Assembly: GCA_902778645.1 (NCBI GenBank) | Contig: CACYYO010000011.1 | Location: 1-43,396 of the forward strand | From: an uncultured Rhodospirillales bacterium | GTDB taxonomy: Bacteria; Pseudomonadota; Alphaproteobacteria; RF32; CAG-239 | DNA: 43,396 nucleotides | Direction of reading: 5' to 3' | Shown: positions 26,141-33,574 of the stretch, piece after piece | Layout: each line of letters begins with the position of its first letter | How positions within the stretch are numbered: the first letter of the stretch is position 1 | Program-made: the position numbers and the translations under genes | The notes under the pieces: model-generated | Told to the model about the DNA's origin: nothing | Databases searched by the model: none | What the model saw: the letters and a program-made list of their open reading frames with translations, nothing else

Positions 26141-26149
26141 AAAAATCTC

Positions 26150-28225
26150 CTAATTTTTGACTTCAAATAATAAAACACTCCAGGCCGGAACATTGATAAT
26201 ACTCCCCCCGACCATTTTTTTTTCATTCTCGAATTTTGCAGAGCTGTCAACCAAAAGGTTCCAAACTTTGCGACTGCCGATACTTGGCAGTTTCCAATCT
26301 ATGTTATGAAAATTAGCATTAAAGAAACAAATATAAAATTTCTCTTGCGTATAAATACTGTATGCAAGTGTTTTGCGGTTTCCATCCTGCCAATCATCAT
26401 TGCTCATTTCAAGGCCTTTTTCATTATACCAAGTAATATCTTTGATATTATCTTTAATAGCTTTGCCATTGAAAAAATGTTGCTTTTTGAAAGCCGGACA
26501 TTCACGTCGTATTTTAATTAATTTACGCACAAATTTTGATAATTCGAAATTTTTGGCAGATAGTGCTTCCCACGCTATCCAGGTAATAATATTATCCTGG
26601 CAATAAGGATTGTTATTTCCGTACTGTGGTTGTGCAAACTCATCTCCGGCAACGAGCATCGGTGTTCCGAAAGATAAAAGCAATGTACTCAACATGGCGC
26701 GCATCCGACAAAAACGATTATCCAAAATCTGTTCGTTATCGGTTTCCCCTTCCGTTCCGGAATTCCAACTCCAGTTACTATCCGTTCCGTCGCGATTATT
26801 TTCTCCGTTACTTTGGTTGTGTTTACCGTTATAACTGACTAAATCATGCAAATTAAATCCATCATGCGCTGTTACAAAATTTATGCTGCTTGATATGCAT
26901 CGATTATTGTGGTTAAAAATATCACTGGAACCGGCAAGCCTGCTTGCTAATTCTGCGGTTTGATAATAGTCACCTTTCCAAAACCGGCGCACGACATCAC
27001 GATATTTATCATTCCATTCAGCCCAACCGGGAGGAAAAGCTCCCACTTGATACCCGCAAAAACCGATATCCCAAGGCTCGGCAATCAGTTTTACTTTTTG
27101 CAAGACTTCATCTTGCATAACAGCATACAAAAATCCACAGTCTAAAGAAAAACTTTTATCAACACGGCATAAAGTCGGGGCAAGATCAAATCGGAATCCG
27201 TCAACGTGCATCTCTTGTACCCAATAACGCAAAGAATCCATAACTAAGCGCAAGACGTATTTATTTTGCAGATTGAAACTGGCTCCGCAACCGGTACTGT
27301 CGTAATAATAGCGTTTATTATCGGGGTTAAGAACATAGTATGAGCTGTTATCTATACCGCGGTAGCATAAGGTTGGTCCAAGCTCGTTACCTTCACCGGT
27401 GTGATTGTATACAACATCAAGCAAAACTTCTATGCCGCGACTATGCATTTTCTTCACCAGATTTTTAAACTCGTCTATCGAATCTGTTGCCAGGTAATGT
27501 TGCTCCGGTGCAAAAAAGCTAAAACTCTCATATCCCCAGTAGTTATCCTTAATGTACCCTTTTTTATGGCGATTTCCTAAAAAGGCATGTATCGGCAAAA
27601 ACTCAACCGCCGTCACCCCTAAATTCTGGATATGGCTCAGCACAACATCATTGGCAAATCCGGCAAAGCGCCCTCTTTGTGCATCAGGAACACTGGGGTG
27701 CAATTTTGTATAGCCGCGCATGTGCGTTTCATAAATAACAGATTCTTGCAAAGAATAACTCGGCGATTTATCACCCTGCCAATCAAAGCTGCCACTAACA
27801 ACAACCGACTTAGGAACATATGGCGCACTATCAATATTGGAGAAAGACAAATCCTTTTCCGGACTATCGATATCATACCCGAAAATCGCTTTATGCCAAA
27901 TTAATTTACCGACGAGTTGTTTGGCATACGGATCGAGTAGCAATTTATATGGGTTAAAACGCAGTCCGTCTTTGGGGCGATACGGCCCGTAAACACGGTA
28001 TCCGTAGACCTGCCCGGCTTTGACTCCGTGCAAGTAGATATGCCAAATGTTATTATCATTTTGTGTTATCTCATAATGCTCTAATTCTTGCGAACCGGCT
28101 TCATCAAATAAACATAATTCAACTCGTTCGGCATGGGCAGAAAAAAGAGCAAAATTGACACCCTCAGCATCGACTGTCGCTCCAAGAGGATAGGCTTTCC
28201 CTGCTGAAATATCAAATTTGCTCAT
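26150..28225 (-). CDS. glgX: Glycogen debranching enzyme GlgX (GH13)
   Basis: 691 residues. An N-terminal CBM48 domain (about 10-100) precedes a GH13 barrel with DVVYNHT (270-276), nucleophile D347 in DGFRFDLA, acid E383 in AEPWD and H454-D455 in VTAHDG. The isoamylase/GlgX subfamily cuts alpha-1,6 branches from phosphorylase-limited glycogen. GGGAG precedes the ATG, 19 bases after glgB. Residue order and length are standard. The product would feed MalQ, encoded next. Confidence 0.97.
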   Translation of the reverse strand: MSKFDISAGKAYPLGATVDAEGVNFALFSAHAERVELCLFDEAGSQELEHYEITQNDNNIWHIYLHGVKAGQVYGYRVYGPYRPKDGLRFNPYKLLLDPYAKQLVGKLIWHKAIFGYDIDSPEKDLSFSNIDSAPYVPKSVVVSGSFDWQGDKSPSYSLQESVIYETHMRGYTKLHPSVPDAQRGRFAGFANDVVLSHIQNLGVTAVEFLPIHAFLGNRHKKGYIKDNYWGYESFSFFAPEQHYLATDSIDEFKNLVKKMHSRGIEVLLDVVYNHTGEGNELGPTLCYRGIDNSSYYVLNPDNKRYYYDSTGCGASFNLQNKYVLRLVMDSLRYWVQEMHVDGFRFDLAPTLCRVDKSFSLDCGFLYAVMQDEVLQKVKLIAEPWDIGFCGYQVGAFPPGWAEWNDKYRDVVRRFWKGDYYQTAELASRLAGSSDIFNHNNRCISSSINFVTAHDGFNLHDLVSYNGKHNQSNGENNRDGTDSNWSWNSGTEGETDNEQILDNRFCRMRAMLSTLLLSFGTPMLVAGDEFAQPQYGNNNPYCQDNIITWIAWEALSAKNFELSKFVRKLIKIRRECPAFKKQHFFNGKAIKDNIKDITWYNEKGLEMSNDDWQDGNRKTLAYSIYTQEKFYICFFNANFHNIDWKLPSIGSRKVWNLLVDSSAKFENEKKMVGGSIINVPAWSVLLFEVKN

Positions 28226-28244
28226 TGATGTCTCCCTTGTGTTG

Positions 28245-30443
28245 CTATCTTATCGGTTTTAAGACAATCGTTGACAATGGCGGAACCGTTATTTCCAGAT
28301 TATACGGTTTGCAATTCCACTCTCCGTCGTGTGCCTCAAGAAGTCCCTCATTTTTCACACCGCTTCCCCAATAGTTTTTATCGTCGCTATTGAAGATTTC
28401 CTGGAACTTACATTTTTCATTTACACCAATTTTATGCCCTTGACGCACAACCGGTGTAAAGTTGCACACCACAATCATATAGTCTGACGGGTGGTAGCCT
28501 TTACGAATGTATGAAATAATACTGTCATCGGCATTTGAGTGTTCAATCCATTCAAATCCGCGATAGTCAAAATCAATCTCATAAAATGCCGGATTACCTT
28601 TATACATCAGGTTCAAATCACGGACACAATTTTGCATTCCCTTATACATCGGATATTCGAGTAAATGCCAACGCAAACTCTCTTCAGAATTCCATTCCCA
28701 ATCTTGTCCGAACTCACAGCCTTGGAAAAGTAATTTTTTACCGGGGTGCGTGAACATAAATCCGTAGTAAGCGCGCAGATTTGCAAATTTTTGCCATTCA
28801 TCACCCGGCATTTTAGAAAGCATTGACCCTTTCCCATGCACAACTTCATCATGAGAAATCGGTAAAATAAAGTTTTCGTTAAACGCGTATAGCAATCCGA
28901 AAGTCAGCATACCATGGTGGTATTTACGATGTATCGGTTCGTGTGAAATGTAACGCAAGGTATCATTCATCCACCCCATATTCCATTTATAACCGAACCC
29001 TAATCCACCCATGGAGGTCGGACGCGAAACCATCGGCCATGCCGTTGATTCTTCCGCGCAGGTGTTAGCTCCTTTACATTGAGAGTAAACAAGCTCATTC
29101 ATTTTACGTAAGAAAGCGATTGCTTCGATGTTTTCATTACCACCATAAACATTGGGAATCCACTCACCGTTTTTGCGGGAATAATCCAGATACAACATTG
29201 AAGCTACCGCATCTACACGTAAGCCATCAATATGATATTCTTTTAACCAATACAGAGCGCTGGCACACAAAAAGTTACAAACTTCCGTTCGTCCGTAGTT
29301 GTAGATTTTCGTTCCCCAATCCAAGTGCTCCCCTTTACGCGGATCGGCGTGCTCATACAGATGCGTTCCGTCGAACTCTATCAGTCCGTGCGCATCTTTT
29401 GGGAAGTGTGCCGGCACCCAGTCCATAATAACAGCAATTCCGGCTTGGTGAAATTTATCAATCATATAGCGCAAATCATCAGGTGTGCCGAAACGACTGG
29501 TCGGCGCAAACATGCCAATAACCTGATACCCCCAAGAACAATCCAAAGGATGTTCGGCAAGCGGTAAAAATTCAACATGTGTAAAGCCCATATTACTGAC
29601 ATAAGGAACTAAATAATCAGCCATTTCACGATAAGTCAAAAATTCCTTGCCGTCTTTTCCTTTACGACGCCACGATCCCATATGGACTTCATAAATGGAC
29701 ATCGGTTTATCAAAAGTGCACGTTTCTTCACGATGTTGCATCCAATTATTATCGTCCCAGATATAGTGATTTAAGTCGTACACAACCGATGCTGTTTTAG
29801 GACGAACCTCACTCCAAAATCCGACAGGGTCTGACTTGGTCAAAATATAATTTTCTTGTGTTTTAACCTCAAATTTATAAATCTCACCTTCGCCGATACC
29901 CGGGATAAAAATATCCCAAACACCGCAAGTCGGATGCTTGCGCATAACATTGACTCGACCATCCCAGTTATTGAAATTGCCAATAACGGAAACTCGCTTG
30001 GCATTCGGTGCCCAAACAGCAAAAGCAACACCTTTGACACCGTTAATTTCCATAACGTGTGCCCCGAGTTTTTTATACATTTCCAGGTGATTACCTTCAG
30101 CTAACAAATAGACATCAATGTCCCCTATTGTCGCCGGAAAAGAATAAATATCTGCTTGGTCGAATTTGTGACCTTGGTCGTTTTCTATTCTTAAAAAGTA
30201 TTCAAAATTTTCAACTGCACCGAGATTGATTTGATAAAATCCTCTCTCATCAAGTTTGCTCATCAAGCCTAACGATGTTCCGTCTTTTTTGATAATTTCT
30301 ATCGAATTACTGCGCGGCTCATAAACTCTGATAAAGACTTCTTTACTTCCTTTATCTTTGTGGATACCAAGGACTGAAAACACATTGCCATGGTCCCCGT
30401 TAATAATCGCGTTCATTTCTTCTTTTGATAATAAATTTTCCAT
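28245..30443 (-). CDS. glgB: 1,4-alpha-glucan branching enzyme GlgB
   Basis: 732 residues. Two N-terminal beta-sandwich domains (about 1-115 and CBM48 130-215) precede the GH13 barrel, with DWVPAHF (341-347), nucleophile D411 in DGLRVDAV, acid E464 in CAEEST and H531-D532 in ISHDEVVHGKGS. It makes alpha-1,6 branches in growing glycogen. It is the first gene of the operon, preceded by a GGGGG ribosome site and a palindrome-bearing promoter. glgA, glgC and glgP are not in the window, so the synthase and phosphorylase must lie elsewhere. Confidence 0.97.
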   Translation of the reverse strand: MENLLSKEEMNAIINGDHGNVFSVLGIHKDKGSKEVFIRVYEPRSNSIEIIKKDGTSLGLMSKLDERGFYQINLGAVENFEYFLRIENDQGHKFDQADIYSFPATIGDIDVYLLAEGNHLEMYKKLGAHVMEINGVKGVAFAVWAPNAKRVSVIGNFNNWDGRVNVMRKHPTCGVWDIFIPGIGEGEIYKFEVKTQENYILTKSDPVGFWSEVRPKTASVVYDLNHYIWDDNNWMQHREETCTFDKPMSIYEVHMGSWRRKGKDGKEFLTYREMADYLVPYVSNMGFTHVEFLPLAEHPLDCSWGYQVIGMFAPTSRFGTPDDLRYMIDKFHQAGIAVIMDWVPAHFPKDAHGLIEFDGTHLYEHADPRKGEHLDWGTKIYNYGRTEVCNFLCASALYWLKEYHIDGLRVDAVASMLYLDYSRKNGEWIPNVYGGNENIEAIAFLRKMNELVYSQCKGANTCAEESTAWPMVSRPTSMGGLGFGYKWNMGWMNDTLRYISHEPIHRKYHHGMLTFGLLYAFNENFILPISHDEVVHGKGSMLSKMPGDEWQKFANLRAYYGFMFTHPGKKLLFQGCEFGQDWEWNSEESLRWHLLEYPMYKGMQNCVRDLNLMYKGNPAFYEIDFDYRGFEWIEHSNADDSIISYIRKGYHPSDYMIVVCNFTPVVRQGHKIGVNEKCKFQEIFNSDDKNYWGSGVKNEGLLEAHDGEWNCKPYNLEITVPPLSTIVLKPIR

Positions 30444-30504
30444 ATATACAAAGCCCCCTAATAGACTTAACTAAAAATAATTAAACTTGATGATATTCAT
30501 GTAT

Positions 30505-30539
30505 CTATATTTTATAATATAGCCACACTTTAAAAACAA
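30505..30539 (-). promoter_or_regulatory. glgB promoter overlapped by a perfect palindrome
   Basis: On the minus strand TTGTTT (30534-30539), a 17-base spacer and TATAAA (30511-30516) form a plausible promoter about 70 bases upstream of glgB. CTATATT (30505-30511) and AATATAG (30516-30522) form a perfect inverted repeat exactly over the -10, which could be an operator. The palindrome is seen; the regulator is not identified. Confidence 0.45.
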
Positions 30540-30629
30540 TCTATAAATACTTATCATTTTAAATGCAAGAAAATAAAATCGTCTTCTAAAAATTATTTTA
30601 TATTTCGGAAGAAAAATAAACTTTTATGG

Positions 30630-30657
30630 TTGACGTATTATTTTTTGATTGTATATT
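30630..30657 (+). promoter_or_regulatory. Promoter of the DUF2934 gene
   Basis: TTGACG (30630-30635) and TATATT (30652-30657) are spaced by 16 bases, 41 bases before the ATG at 30699. Confidence 0.6.
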
Positions 30658-30698
30658 GAAGTTGTTATCTAACAATTTTTTATTATTTGGAGTTAGTT

Positions 30699-30902
30699 AT
30701 GGCAAACAAACTGAATGAAAATTATATCAGAGAAGCTGCTTACTATTTGTGGCAAAATGCTGGTTGCCCAAGCGGTAATGATGAATATTTTTGGTCAAAA
30801 GCTGTTGAGCAATTGAACAATAAATCTTCTTCTAAAAAGACAACTTCTTGCAGCAAGACTTCTTGTTCTTCTACAAAAAAATCTTTGAAGAAATCTAAGT
30901 AA
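30699..30902 (+). CDS. DUF2934-like small basic protein
   Basis: 67 residues from ATG 30699, which has GGAG seven bases upstream; a TTG at 30687 is unlikely. The N-terminal half NENYIREAAYYLWQNAGCPSGNDEYFWSKAVEQL fits DUF2934, a short helical motif common in alphaproteobacteria. The second half is low-complexity Ser/Lys/Cys/Thr with three spaced cysteines and a Lys-rich end. Such a tail might bind nucleic acid, but there is no direct evidence. Its own promoter and strong terminator make it monocistronic. Confidence 0.75.
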   Translation: MANKLNENYIREAAYYLWQNAGCPSGNDEYFWSKAVEQLNNKSSSKKTTSCSKTSCSSTKKSLKKSK

Positions 30903-30923
30903 TTTTTCTGATAAAATTATGGA

Positions 30924-30954
30924 AAAGACTCTGCTTATTCGGCAGAGTTTTTTT
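30924..30954. terminator. Bidirectional terminator after the DUF2934 gene
   Basis: AAAAGACTCTGC and GCAGAGTTTTTTT pair around TTATTCG. It lies between two convergent genes and overlaps the final codon of the TPR-methyltransferase gene. Confidence 0.9.
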
Positions 30955-32266
30955 ATGCCGTTTTGACAGCATCAATTAAGAAGCCGATGACCTCTTTTTC
31001 ACCCTCAAGACGCAAAACATTTTCTTTTATTTCTAATGCAGAAAAACCATTCTCGGAAAGTTCCTTTTCGATGTATGATTTTGTGTGTAAAAACCGTCCT
31101 GACGGGTGCAAAATGTAATCGCTCTCATCTATGTCATTTTTGGTAATACTGAAAATAATCCGACCTTTTTTATGCAAGGCTGTTGCGCATCCGGAAATGA
31201 TTTTTGAGAGGTCTCCGAAATATGTCAGCACATCTGCTGCGACAATTAAATCATATTTATTTTTTGTTACTGAAAGATATTTTTCCAAATCTTGATTGAT
31301 CAGTTTATCATACACTTTTTTTTCTGCAGCAACTTCTAACATTTTTGCTGAAATATCCAACCCGTGCAAGCCCCAGAATCCGGCATATTGCTTGAGTATC
31401 GGACCACATAAACCGGTTCCGCATCCGGCATCCAGAATCTGTAATTTTGCTTTTTTAGCAATTCCATATACTTTTACTAATTCTTCTGAAATTAATTGGG
31501 GAACTTTATAGGCCAGACCATCCAAAACATTTTCGAAGTCGCCGGCAAATTCATCAAATACGGCTCGCACGTAACTGACAGAAGCGCGCGTAATTCCGTT
31601 ATTCCGTAAAACAGCATTTGCCATATGATAAACAATCGGATCACGAGGATATTTATCCAACCACTTTTGAGCATATTTTTGAGCTGTTTCTTCAGCCCCA
31701 TTTTGGCTTATTTCATAGAGCATATATCCAAAATTCAGTTGTTGTTTTTTATCACCACCTGAGAGTTCGACCGCTTTTAATCCGGTTGATAAAGCTTGCT
31801 CATAGTCTTGCGTCTTTTCATAGATTTGACTCAGAGAATTATAGCTCCAAAAATCTGACGAATCGTTTTCGACCAGACGCAAAAAAATCTCTTTCGCCTC
31901 ATCATATTTTTCCAATTCAATAGCCGAATTGCCACACAAGGTCAGTGCATTGCTGTCATCTGAATCTATTGCCAGAGCACGCTTTGCACTTTTGTAGGCA
32001 AAATTATAGTCTTTCCGTGCATAACAAACGTTTGCAGAATTAATCCAAGCAATTTTATTATCCGGTTCAATCGCAACTGCCTGCGTGTACCAATCCAAGG
32101 CATCATCAAGTTTGCCTTGACGGTACAAAATATTCCCCTTGATAATCATTGCCGAGCAATCTTTGGGAAAGTCATATAGAATCAGGTTTGCATAATTCAA
32201 CGCTTCTTTGTCGTTACCTTGATTATAATTTTGCAATGCTTTTTTTTGTAATTCTGCGATGTTCAT
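30953..32266 (-). CDS. TPR-repeat SAM-dependent methyltransferase
   Basis: 437 residues. The N-terminal half (about 1-215) holds five or six tetratricopeptide repeats (for example GNILYRQGKLDDALDWYTQAVAIEPDN). The C-terminal half is a class I methyltransferase with motif I LDAGCGTGLCGP, GLDISAKMLEVA and DLIVAADVLTYFGDL. The combination resembles alphaproteobacterial TPR-methyltransferases of unknown substrate, where the TPR part probably recruits a protein partner. It is divergent from tRNA-Leu. The start ATG is preceded by GGAGAACAGCA. Confidence 0.88.
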   Translation of the reverse strand: MNIAELQKKALQNYNQGNDKEALNYANLILYDFPKDCSAMIIKGNILYRQGKLDDALDWYTQAVAIEPDNKIAWINSANVCYARKDYNFAYKSAKRALAIDSDDSNALTLCGNSAIELEKYDEAKEIFLRLVENDSSDFWSYNSLSQIYEKTQDYEQALSTGLKAVELSGGDKKQQLNFGYMLYEISQNGAEETAQKYAQKWLDKYPRDPIVYHMANAVLRNNGITRASVSYVRAVFDEFAGDFENVLDGLAYKVPQLISEELVKVYGIAKKAKLQILDAGCGTGLCGPILKQYAGFWGLHGLDISAKMLEVAAEKKVYDKLINQDLEKYLSVTKNKYDLIVAADVLTYFGDLSKIISGCATALHKKGRIIFSITKNDIDESDYILHPSGRFLHTKSYIEKELSENGFSALEIKENVLRLEGEKEVIGFLIDAVKTA

Positions 32267-32319
32267 TGCTGTTCTCCTCTTACTTGCGGATATTTTATCT
32301 CAATCAGGTAAAAAAACTA

Positions 32320-32348
32320 TTGACGAAACAAAAATTATATTATATTTA
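32320..32348 (+). promoter_or_regulatory. Promoter of tRNA-Leu
   Basis: TTGACG (32320-32325) and TATTTA (32343-32348) with a 17-base spacer, 13 bases before the tRNA 5' end. The AT-rich -10 area allows other registers. Confidence 0.6.
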
Positions 32349-32361
32349 TTTCATCACTGAT

Positions 32362-32447
32362 GGGGGTATGGCGGAACTGGTAGACGCGCTAGACTCAAAA
32401 TCTTGTGGCCTTTGGCCGTGTCAGTTCAAGTCTGACTACCCCTACCA
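32362..32447 (+). tRNA. tRNA-Leu (anticodon CAA)
   Basis: 86 bases with encoded CCA. The acceptor GGGGGTA pairs with TACCCCT (one G-U), followed by discriminator A. The anticodon CAA (32396-32398) sits in loop CTCAAAA on a five-pair stem with one T-T mismatch. The long variable arm (GGCC/GGCC around TTT) marks a class II tRNA, and the T arm is GTCAG/CTGAC with TTCAAGT. It reads UUG codons. A terminator follows nine bases after CCA. Confidence 0.95.
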
Positions 32448-32455
32448 ATGTTGCA

Positions 32456-32480
32456 CTCGGGTTTTTACCCGAGTTTTTTT
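32456..32480 (+). terminator. tRNA-Leu terminator, copy 1
   Basis: CTCGGG and CCCGAG pair, extended by the T/A closing the TTTTTA loop region, then seven T residues. A 25-base identical copy lies at 32670-32694. Confidence 0.9.
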
Positions 32481-32617
32481 GTGGGTAGTCAGACTCCGTC
32501 TGACGTCTTGCTTGTAAGCTCGCTCCGCTTGCTAACCGCGCTTCGATCACTCGTTTTGTAATGTTCGCTTCGTTGCGCTCTCGCTTCTCGCTCAATAACA
32601 AAACTTCGCCTGTCGTT

Positions 32618-32646
32618 AAAAATTGCTCATCAAAGAGCAATTTTTT
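32618..32646. terminator. Hairpin with A and T tracts
   Basis: AAAAATTGCTC and GAGCAATTTTT pair perfectly around ATCAAA. It has terminator form on both strands but no adjoining gene, and sits inside the duplicated module. Confidence 0.6.
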
Positions 32647-32654
32647 GCCTCCAG

Positions 32655-32694
32655 CCCCTACCATTTATGCTCGGGTTTTTACCCGAGTTTTTTT
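32655..32694 (+). repeat. Second copy of tRNA-Leu 3' tip plus terminator
   Basis: CCCCTACCA at 32655-32663 repeats the tRNA acceptor end and CCA (32439-32447). After a slightly different six-base linker, the 25-base terminator (32670-32694) is identical to copy 1. The copies are about 215 bases apart. This resembles either the remnant of a duplicated tRNA gene or an attachment-site duplication. No integrase is present in the window. Confidence 0.65.
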
Positions 32695-32828
32695 ATATAT
32701 TTTTTAGCAGGTTCGACTCTGCCAAGCGGTTTTTTGCTTTATAAACATAGACTTTCGTTTTATAGCCCTTTTTATTGTGCAAAAAACATATTATCTCCTT
32801 TTCAGACATTGGAATTAGGAGGTGTTGC

Positions 32829-33023
32829 ATGACGAAAGTGACGATTGCGAATTACCTGATTGGGAATTTGAGTAATCGCTTTCCTATCACTCAAAGTGGT
32901 ATGATTGACCACGATATTATTGATGTGATGGTTGATGGCTGGCAAAACAGCTATTATCAGACACCGGTTTCCAATGTCGGGGAGGGGAAGTCAAACGCCT
33001 CTCCGCAGCGCTATTTGATGTAG
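32829..33023 (+). CDS. Small unknown protein, 64 aa
   Basis: An exceptionally good ribosome site, AGGAGGTG, lies four bases before ATG 32829, so I use it rather than an upstream in-frame ATG at 32775. The protein is soluble and mixed in charge, with IANYLIGNLSNRF and DHDIIDVMVDGWQNSYY as probable helices, and ends in RYLM. No family recognised. A 12-pair hairpin follows at 33042. The neighbouring small gene at 33216 ends in the similar KYLM. Confidence 0.6.
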   Translation: MTKVTIANYLIGNLSNRFPITQSGMIDHDIIDVMVDGWQNSYYQTPVSNVGEGKSNASPQRYLM

Positions 33024-33041
33024 GCGCTGATTAAAATAACG

Positions 33042-33075
33042 ATCCCTGTCGGATATGATTTTCCGGCAGGGATTT
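33042..33075 (+). terminator. Terminator-like hairpin after the 64-aa gene
   Basis: ATCCCTGTCGGA and TCCGGCAGGGAT pair over twelve positions with one G-U, around TATGATTT. The following T tract is short, so termination may be incomplete. Confidence 0.65.
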
Positions 33076-33215
33076 GCGTGCTCTGTTTTTTAGGACACAT
33101 ATACTCGATTTTTTCGTACACTGTGACAGATATTTAGGTTATCGACTCTTTTATTTTTCTGATTAAGATTTATGTTATGACGTGATGGCAACCAGAACAT
33201 TGGGGAGAAAATATT

Positions 33216-33440
33216 ATGATGAATACCAGTGAAATGAATATCAAAGATTATGAAAATCGTAACATTATTCTTTTGGGAAAAATATACAGAAGCTTTGAAG
33301 CTCTGGAAGAAACGCTCGGACAGCTCAAACTCGAAGAACCTCTTTTTATGACCTATGCCGCAAAAAAAGCGTTTGCACAGAAAGTTCTCAAACATCCGAA
33401 GCGTGACGAGAAAATTCTAAAAACAAAATATTTGATGTAA
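33216..33440 (+). CDS. Small unknown protein, 74 aa
   Basis: GGGGAG lies nine bases before the ATG. The protein is helical and charged (NIILLGKIYRSFEALEETLGQL, AAKKAFAQKVL) and ends in LKTKYLM. It has no signal peptide, membrane segment or recognised motif. It could be a small regulatory or structural protein. A perfect 16-pair hairpin follows directly after the stop codon, which supports its being a real, separately terminated transcript. Confidence 0.6.
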   Translation: MMNTSEMNIKDYENRNIILLGKIYRSFEALEETLGQLKLEEPLFMTYAAKKAFAQKVLKHPKRDEKILKTKYLM

Positions 33441-33476
33441 AGATAAACCCTCCTCAGAAATGAGGAGGGTTTATCT
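33441..33476 (+). terminator. Perfect 16-pair hairpin with GAAA tetraloop
   Basis: AGATAAACCCTCCTCA and TGAGGAGGGTTTATCT are exact complements around GAAA, starting on the base after the stop of the 74-aa gene. The outer part of the stem is A/T-rich, acting in place of a separate T tract. Confidence 0.8.
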
Positions 33477-33500
33477 TGTTCCCCTTATATGGTTTCTGAG

Positions 33501-33557
33501 ATCCTGAAAACGAAGTGAGCAAGCAGCGAAGCTGTCGCGCTCCAACAAGTTCAGGAT
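33501..33557. repeat. Intergenic palindromic element (ATCCTGAA type)
   Basis: ATCCTGAA (33501-33508) and TTCAGGAT (33550-33557) form the ends. The inner 41 bases are GC-richer and contain AGCAGCGAAGCTG. The outer sequence reads ..TCAGGATGAC, a form seen in many dispersed intergenic repeats. It lies just downstream of cysS on the minus strand. Confidence 0.55.
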
Positions 33558-33574
33558 GACTAAATGAAACGCAT

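Larger units (their letters stand above)
32448..32828. other. Gene-free stretch after tRNA-Leu with duplicated terminator module
   Basis: This 381-base gap holds no convincing gene. It contains the tRNA terminator (32456-32480), an inverted copy of the tRNA 3' end (GGGTAGTCAGAC, 32483-32494) followed by its own seven-base inverted repeat, a GC-richer simple-sequence tract of CGCT/GCTC-like words (about 32510-32610), a hairpin (32618-32646), and a second copy of CCCCTACCA plus the same terminator (32655-32694). The remainder, 32695-32828, is AT-rich and carries the AGGAGGTG ribosome site of the next gene. Confidence 0.7.

Noticed and set aside
32395-32664. Minus-strand open frame of 89 codons across tRNA-Leu and its flank
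   Set aside because: Its C-terminus (VRLELTRPKATRF) is simply the antisense of the tRNA gene, a well-known false prediction; the rest spans repeats and hairpins.
32448-32828. CRISPR array or mobile element with transposase
   Set aside because: Two copies of a terminator module are not regularly spaced repeats, and no transposase or integrase frame exists in the window.
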